From DATEMK01 sp035275625 (GTDB lineage: Bacteria; Bacteroidota; Bacteroidia; AKYH767-A; OLB10): 9,108 nt of DNA. Positions within the stretch are counted from its first letter, which is position 1, and the number at the start of each line of letters is the position of its first letter. The notes beneath the pieces are model-generated. The model saw only the letters and a program-made list of their open reading frames with translations, ran no database searches and had not been told where the DNA came from. The translations under genes and the position numbers were made by a program. The DNA is taken from contig DATEMK010000175.1 of the NCBI GenBank assembly GCA_035275625.1, positions 1 to 9,108 on the forward strand. The letters are read 5' to 3'. Below, piece after piece: positions 6,226 through 9,108 of this stretch.

Positions 6226-6633
6226 TTAGAACTGTCTGTGTTCTTTCACCCAATCTGTGATATAAGAAATAATTTGTTTGGTTTCCGTTCCCGGTGGAAA
6301 CAATTTTCCAACTCCTGACTCATTCAGCTTTCTCATATCATTTTCAGGAATAATCCCACCGCCTGTGACCAGCACATCATTCATGTTTTTTTCTTTCATG
6401 AGTGAAATGATTTTTGGAAATACCGTGTTGTGCGCCCCTGAAAGAATGCTGATGCCGATAACGTCAACGTCTTCCTGCAATGCAGTATTCACCACCATTT
6501 CCGGAGTTTGCCTCAGGCCGGTGTAGATCACTTCCATCCCGGCATCACGCAAAAAAGAAGCAATCACTTTTGCACCGCGATCATGACCATCTAATCCTAC
6601 CTTGGCAATTAAAACTCTTATGGGACGATTCAC
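6226..6633 (-). CDS. Stand-alone cobalamin (B12)-binding subunit of an acyl-CoA mutase
   Basis: A 135-residue protein made of one B12-binding Rossmann-like domain. It carries the full base-off/His-on signature: D-x-H-x-x-G at 15-20 (GLDGHDRG), in which His17 is the lower axial cobalt ligand, S-x-L at 61-63 (ISILSGAH) and GGG at 90-92 (VTGGGIIPEND). The FPPGTET segment (112-118) is typical of methylmalonyl-CoA mutase-type domains. The start is GTG at 6633; no in-frame ATG precedes the cobalamin motif. Lacking the TIM-barrel substrate domain, it must act with a separate catalytic subunit, as in isobutyryl- or 2-hydroxyisobutyryl-CoA mutase small subunits or split methylmalonyl-CoA mutases; no such partner is in this window. 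It lies upstream of crotonase on the same strand and is preceded by a perfect TAnnTTTG box, so it probably leads a three-gene transcript. Confidence 0.93.
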   Translation of the reverse strand: MNRPIRVLIAKVGLDGHDRGAKVIASFLRDAGMEVIYTGLRQTPEMVVNTALQEDVDVIGISILSGAHNTVFPKIISLMKEKNMNDVLVTGGGIIPENDMRKLNESGVGKLFPPGTETKQIISYITDWVKEHRQF

Positions 6634-6653
6634 AAGTTGAAAATTATTGTGGT

Positions 6654-6661
6654 CAAAGTTA
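6654..6661 (-). promoter_or_regulatory. Candidate -7 box (TAACTTTG) for the B12-binding gene
   Basis: TAACTTTG on the minus strand is a perfect match to the Bacteroidota -7 consensus TAnnTTTG, 20 bp upstream of the GTG start at 6633. This would give a leader of roughly 15 nt. No TTG is visible at the expected -33 distance, so confidence is moderate. Confidence 0.5.
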
Positions 6662-6747
6662 ATATTTGTTTGGGGGTTTGCGGTTGAATAAAATATCCCG
6701 CTGTATTTTTTATTTCGGATAACTTAAAGCTTCAAACCCCAACCGAC

Positions 6748-9108
6748 TTATTGCTTGTTTTCATAAACAGGCAACGAAACAAAAAAAGTAGTTCCCTGGT
6801 CTTCGACCGTTTCAAACCAGATTTTCCCATTGCTGTTTTCAACAATACTCTTCACCATTGCCAGGCCTAACCCGGTTCCACCCGTTTTGGTTGTAAAGTT
6901 CGGAGTAAAAATTTTTGGAATTTTATCAGGAGGTATTCCATGCCCGTTATCTTTAACTGTAACCACACAATTCCCGTTTTCAGTAAACAATTTTACTTCT
7001 ATCTTTCCTTTGCGATCAGAAGGTACTGCCTGGACAGAATTTTTAACAAGGTTGGTAAAAACCCGCAGCATTTGTTCCCTGTCTGCAAAAACTTCATACG
7101 GGATTTTGCGCGCCTCTTCTAAATGAACTTCCACTTTTTCATTTTCGCGGTAAAGATTTACAATATTGCCCACAATGCTTCTTAAATCCACTATTTCATA
7201 ATTTGCTTTCGGCATTTGTGCAAAATTTGAAAACTCTGTAGCAATGTTTGAAAGCGTGTCAATTTGTTCTACCAATGTATGGGTAAACCGCTGCATAATT
7301 TCATTCAGATTTTCATGCTTGTCTTTCCAGGCACGCTGCAGGTGCTGCACGCTCAGCTTCATCGGGGTAAGGGGGTTTTTTATTTCATGCGCCACTTGCT
7401 TTGCCATTTCACGCCATGCACTTTCGCGCTCTGACTTAGCAAGCTTTTGTGCGCTGTCGGTTAATTCGTTCACCATACGGTTATATTCAGAAATCAGGTC
7501 ACCGATTTCATCTTTGCCTCTCCATTCAATCTGTTCATTCCTTTTACCGAATTTCACCTTGCTCATTCGCTCCTGTATGATGCGCAAAGGTTGTGTCATG
7601 CGGTTTGAAATAATAAATGTCAAGACAACTGAAAACGCAAACAGTAACACGTAAATATTTATAAGCGCCACAAGAAAGGAAGAAATTTCTTTTTTCAGTT
7701 CACTTTGTTTTGCGAAATAGGGAAGGTTGAGATAGCCGATTGCATTGTTGTTATGGTTGCGGATAGTTGCATATCCTGTAAGAAAACCCAGCGTGCCGAT
7801 CTGCTCAAAGCTTGTATAATTTGAATGCTGACCTTTTATAATTTCCTGGTAAACTACCCTGTTCATTGTTTTTGCAATTATATCCTGCTCATATAATTTT
7901 GGCTGTGATGAATATACAAGGTATCCTGCAGTATTATAAATATTGAAATCCACGCGGAGTATGGAATACAGATTTGAAAACTTATTTTCCAGCTCATCAC
8001 TTATTTCAGTCCCAATATTTTTCTCTTCAGAAATATCCTGGCTTACAGCGCCAATCATGGAGTTCAAACGTTCGGTCAACTGCAATACCTGGTTGTTAGA
8101 ATAATTGACTATAATATAATAGACGGTGCTGGCCCCGATAAGAAACATGGCCGTTACCACAATTGAAATTACCGTGTACTGGATACGGTTTTTAAATGCA
8201 ATGTAAGGCCTGAACCGGATGCGCATCAGCCTGATAAAAACATAAATGCCAATAAAAATGATGCAGAAAAAAGTAAAAATGTAGGAGAACAATGTGATCA
8301 GCTCCAGCGTTCCGGGAATTTCGGTGCTCACCACAATTAACCCGTCATTTCCCGCTTTGTAAAATAAATGTGACCGTCCGTCAAACTCTGCAAACTTTTC
8401 CGGTTCACTATGGTAATAATTTTTTTCATAAAAAACAGAAAGCAGGTCATAAGAATATTTTCCAAACTGGGTAATGAGCAAGCCGTTTTTATAACGCGCA
8501 TAAGAATAGTTTGACAGATCTTTTTTCAGCGGAATTTTTTCGCTCAGCAGCAAGTCGGGATAACCCGTGTCTTCCTTCAGGAAATTTGAACTCATGTCAA
8601 TAATCAGGGTCCCCGCGATGGTATCAGGATTTTCAGCTAAAGGAATTTGAATTTTTCCGATGTACCCGATTTTGCCGGATTCGTTTTTTATATAATACAG
8701 ATGCTGGCTGTAAGTGGGTTTACCGGTTGCATCAATGTTTTGCTGAAAGTAATCGAGATCCCATGAAGGATCTCCACCGGAATTGATAGGCAATCCTTCA
8801 GCATTAAAGGATCTTATTTTAATATCATATTTATCCCAGTAACCATCAAAGTATTCACGCATCATTCGTTTCTCCAGTAAATCGCTTAGCGATGAAGGAC
8901 CCAGGGAACTGCGGTAAGCAGAAGAAAGATAAGATGAAATAATTTTATCGCTCACCACTTTTTTTGCAATATCATCAAACAGGTATTCAGCTATGATATC
9001 CTGTTCGTTCTCCAGTTTGGAAGCAAAAGCTAACCGCGAATTGAATTCGCGTGTTTTGTTAAATTCAAAAATTGTTTGTGCTGCATATAGTGAAAAGACA
9101 AGAATAAA
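6748..9108 (-). CDS. NtrY-like membrane sensor histidine kinase (N-terminus off window)
   Basis: The frame is open to the right edge, giving 786 visible residues; a GTG at 8958 is internal, because coding continues upstream (ending a membrane segment FILVFSLYAA at visible residues 1-10). Visible layout: extracytoplasmic region about 20-265, membrane segment 268-293, short loop, membrane segment 311-334, second extracytoplasmic region 335-475, membrane segment 476-501, HAMP domain 502-555 (MTQPLRIIQERM; DEIGDL), phospho-acceptor domain and C-terminal ATPase domain. The H-box WREMAKQVAHEIKNPLTPMK has phospho-acceptor His574 and is close to the NtrY type. The ATP-binding boxes are intact: N box NLVKNSVQA (Asn690), G1 KDNGHGI (Asp720), F box FTPNFTTK and G2 GGTGLGLAMVKSI. 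It senses an unknown signal and phosphorylates a response regulator, none of which is in this window. The TAA stop is 114 bp upstream of the B12-binding gene. Confidence 0.95.
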   Translation of the reverse strand, partial: FILVFSLYAAQTIFEFNKTREFNSRLAFASKLENEQDIIAEYLFDDIAKKVVSDKIISSYLSSAYRSSLGPSSLSDLLEKRMMREYFDGYWDKYDIKIRSFNAEGLPINSGGDPSWDLDYFQQNIDATGKPTYSQHLYYIKNESGKIGYIGKIQIPLAENPDTIAGTLIIDMSSNFLKEDTGYPDLLLSEKIPLKKDLSNYSYARYKNGLLITQFGKYSYDLLSVFYEKNYYHSEPEKFAEFDGRSHLFYKAGNDGLIVVSTEIPGTLELITLFSYIFTFFCIIFIGIYVFIRLMRIRFRPYIAFKNRIQYTVISIVVTAMFLIGASTVYYIIVNYSNNQVLQLTERLNSMIGAVSQDISEEKNIGTEISDELENKFSNLYSILRVDFNIYNTAGYLVYSSQPKLYEQDIIAKTMNRVVYQEIIKGQHSNYTSFEQIGTLGFLTGYATIRNHNNNAIGYLNLPYFAKQSELKKEISSFLVALINIYVLLFAFSVVLTFIISNRMTQPLRIIQERMSKVKFGKRNEQIEWRGKDEIGDLISEYNRMVNELTDSAQKLAKSERESAWREMAKQVAHEIKNPLTPMKLSVQHLQRAWKDKHENLNEIMQRFTHTLVEQIDTLSNIATEFSNFAQMPKANYEIVDLRSIVGNIVNLYRENEKVEVHLEEARKIPYEVFADREQMLRVFTNLVKNSVQAVPSDRKGKIEVKLFTENGNCVVTVKDNGHGIPPDKIPKIFTPNFTTKTGGTGLGLAMVKSIVENSNGKIWFETVEDQGTTFFVSLPVYENKQ

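Noticed and set aside
6673..6740. 8-bp inverted repeat GGGGTTTG/CAAACCCC considered as terminator of the kinase gene
   Set aside because: The loop would be 52 nt and no T-tract follows; it is too weak to call a terminator, though it lies between the kinase stop and the B12-gene promoter box.
7244..7654. Plus-strand 136-codon frame opposite the kinase
   Set aside because: It is antisense to the HAMP and H-box region of an intact kinase, and its cysteine- and serine-rich product looks non-natural.
8956..8958. GTG as the start codon of the histidine kinase
   Set aside because: The frame continues upstream without a stop to the window edge and encodes a plausible membrane segment and helical sensor sequence, so this GTG is an internal valine.

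Overview
The window looks like chromosomal DNA of a Bacteroidota (Bacteroidetes) bacterium. The pointers are: AT-rich intergenic DNA; no clear Shine-Dalgarno sequences; promoter-like boxes of the TAnnTTTG type rather than sigma70 -10 boxes; a PpiD-like foldase with a short N-terminal anchor; and a large NtrY-like histidine kinase with an extended membrane sensor region. No phage, IS, CRISPR, tRNA or rRNA sequence was seen. All genes but one are on the minus strand.

Left to right: (1) 1-1707, minus: PpiD-like membrane-anchored peptidyl-prolyl isomerase, its C-terminus cut off by the window edge. (2) 1708-1908: divergent intergenic region with a heptanucleotide repeat cluster, a candidate promoter for the foldase and a near-perfect palindrome. 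(3) 1909-4242, plus: 777-residue polytopic membrane protein with a C-terminal TPR-like region, resembling an uncharacterised GT-C-like family. (4) 4231-4301: 17-bp-period repeats forming an inverted structure between convergent genes. (5) 4312-4950, minus: 1-Cys (Prx6-type) peroxiredoxin with its own candidate promoter. (6) 5059-6633, minus: a probable three-gene unit of stand-alone B12-binding protein, enoyl-CoA hydratase/crotonase and acylphosphatase, running from a TAACTTTG box to a hairpin plus T-tract. (7) 6748-9108, minus: NtrY-like sensor histidine kinase, its N-terminus cut off by the right edge.

Functionally this is mostly housekeeping: envelope protein folding, peroxide detoxification, acyl-CoA metabolism with a cobalamin-dependent mutase subunit, and signal transduction. 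I see no defence system, secondary-metabolite cluster or clearly new multi-gene system. The most unusual signal is non-coding: several intergenic spacers carry different short, degenerate AT-rich tandem repeats, mostly of 7-bp period, placed immediately next to start or stop codons. They recall the heptanucleotide STRR repeats of cyanobacteria. The 777-residue membrane/TPR protein is the least understood gene.
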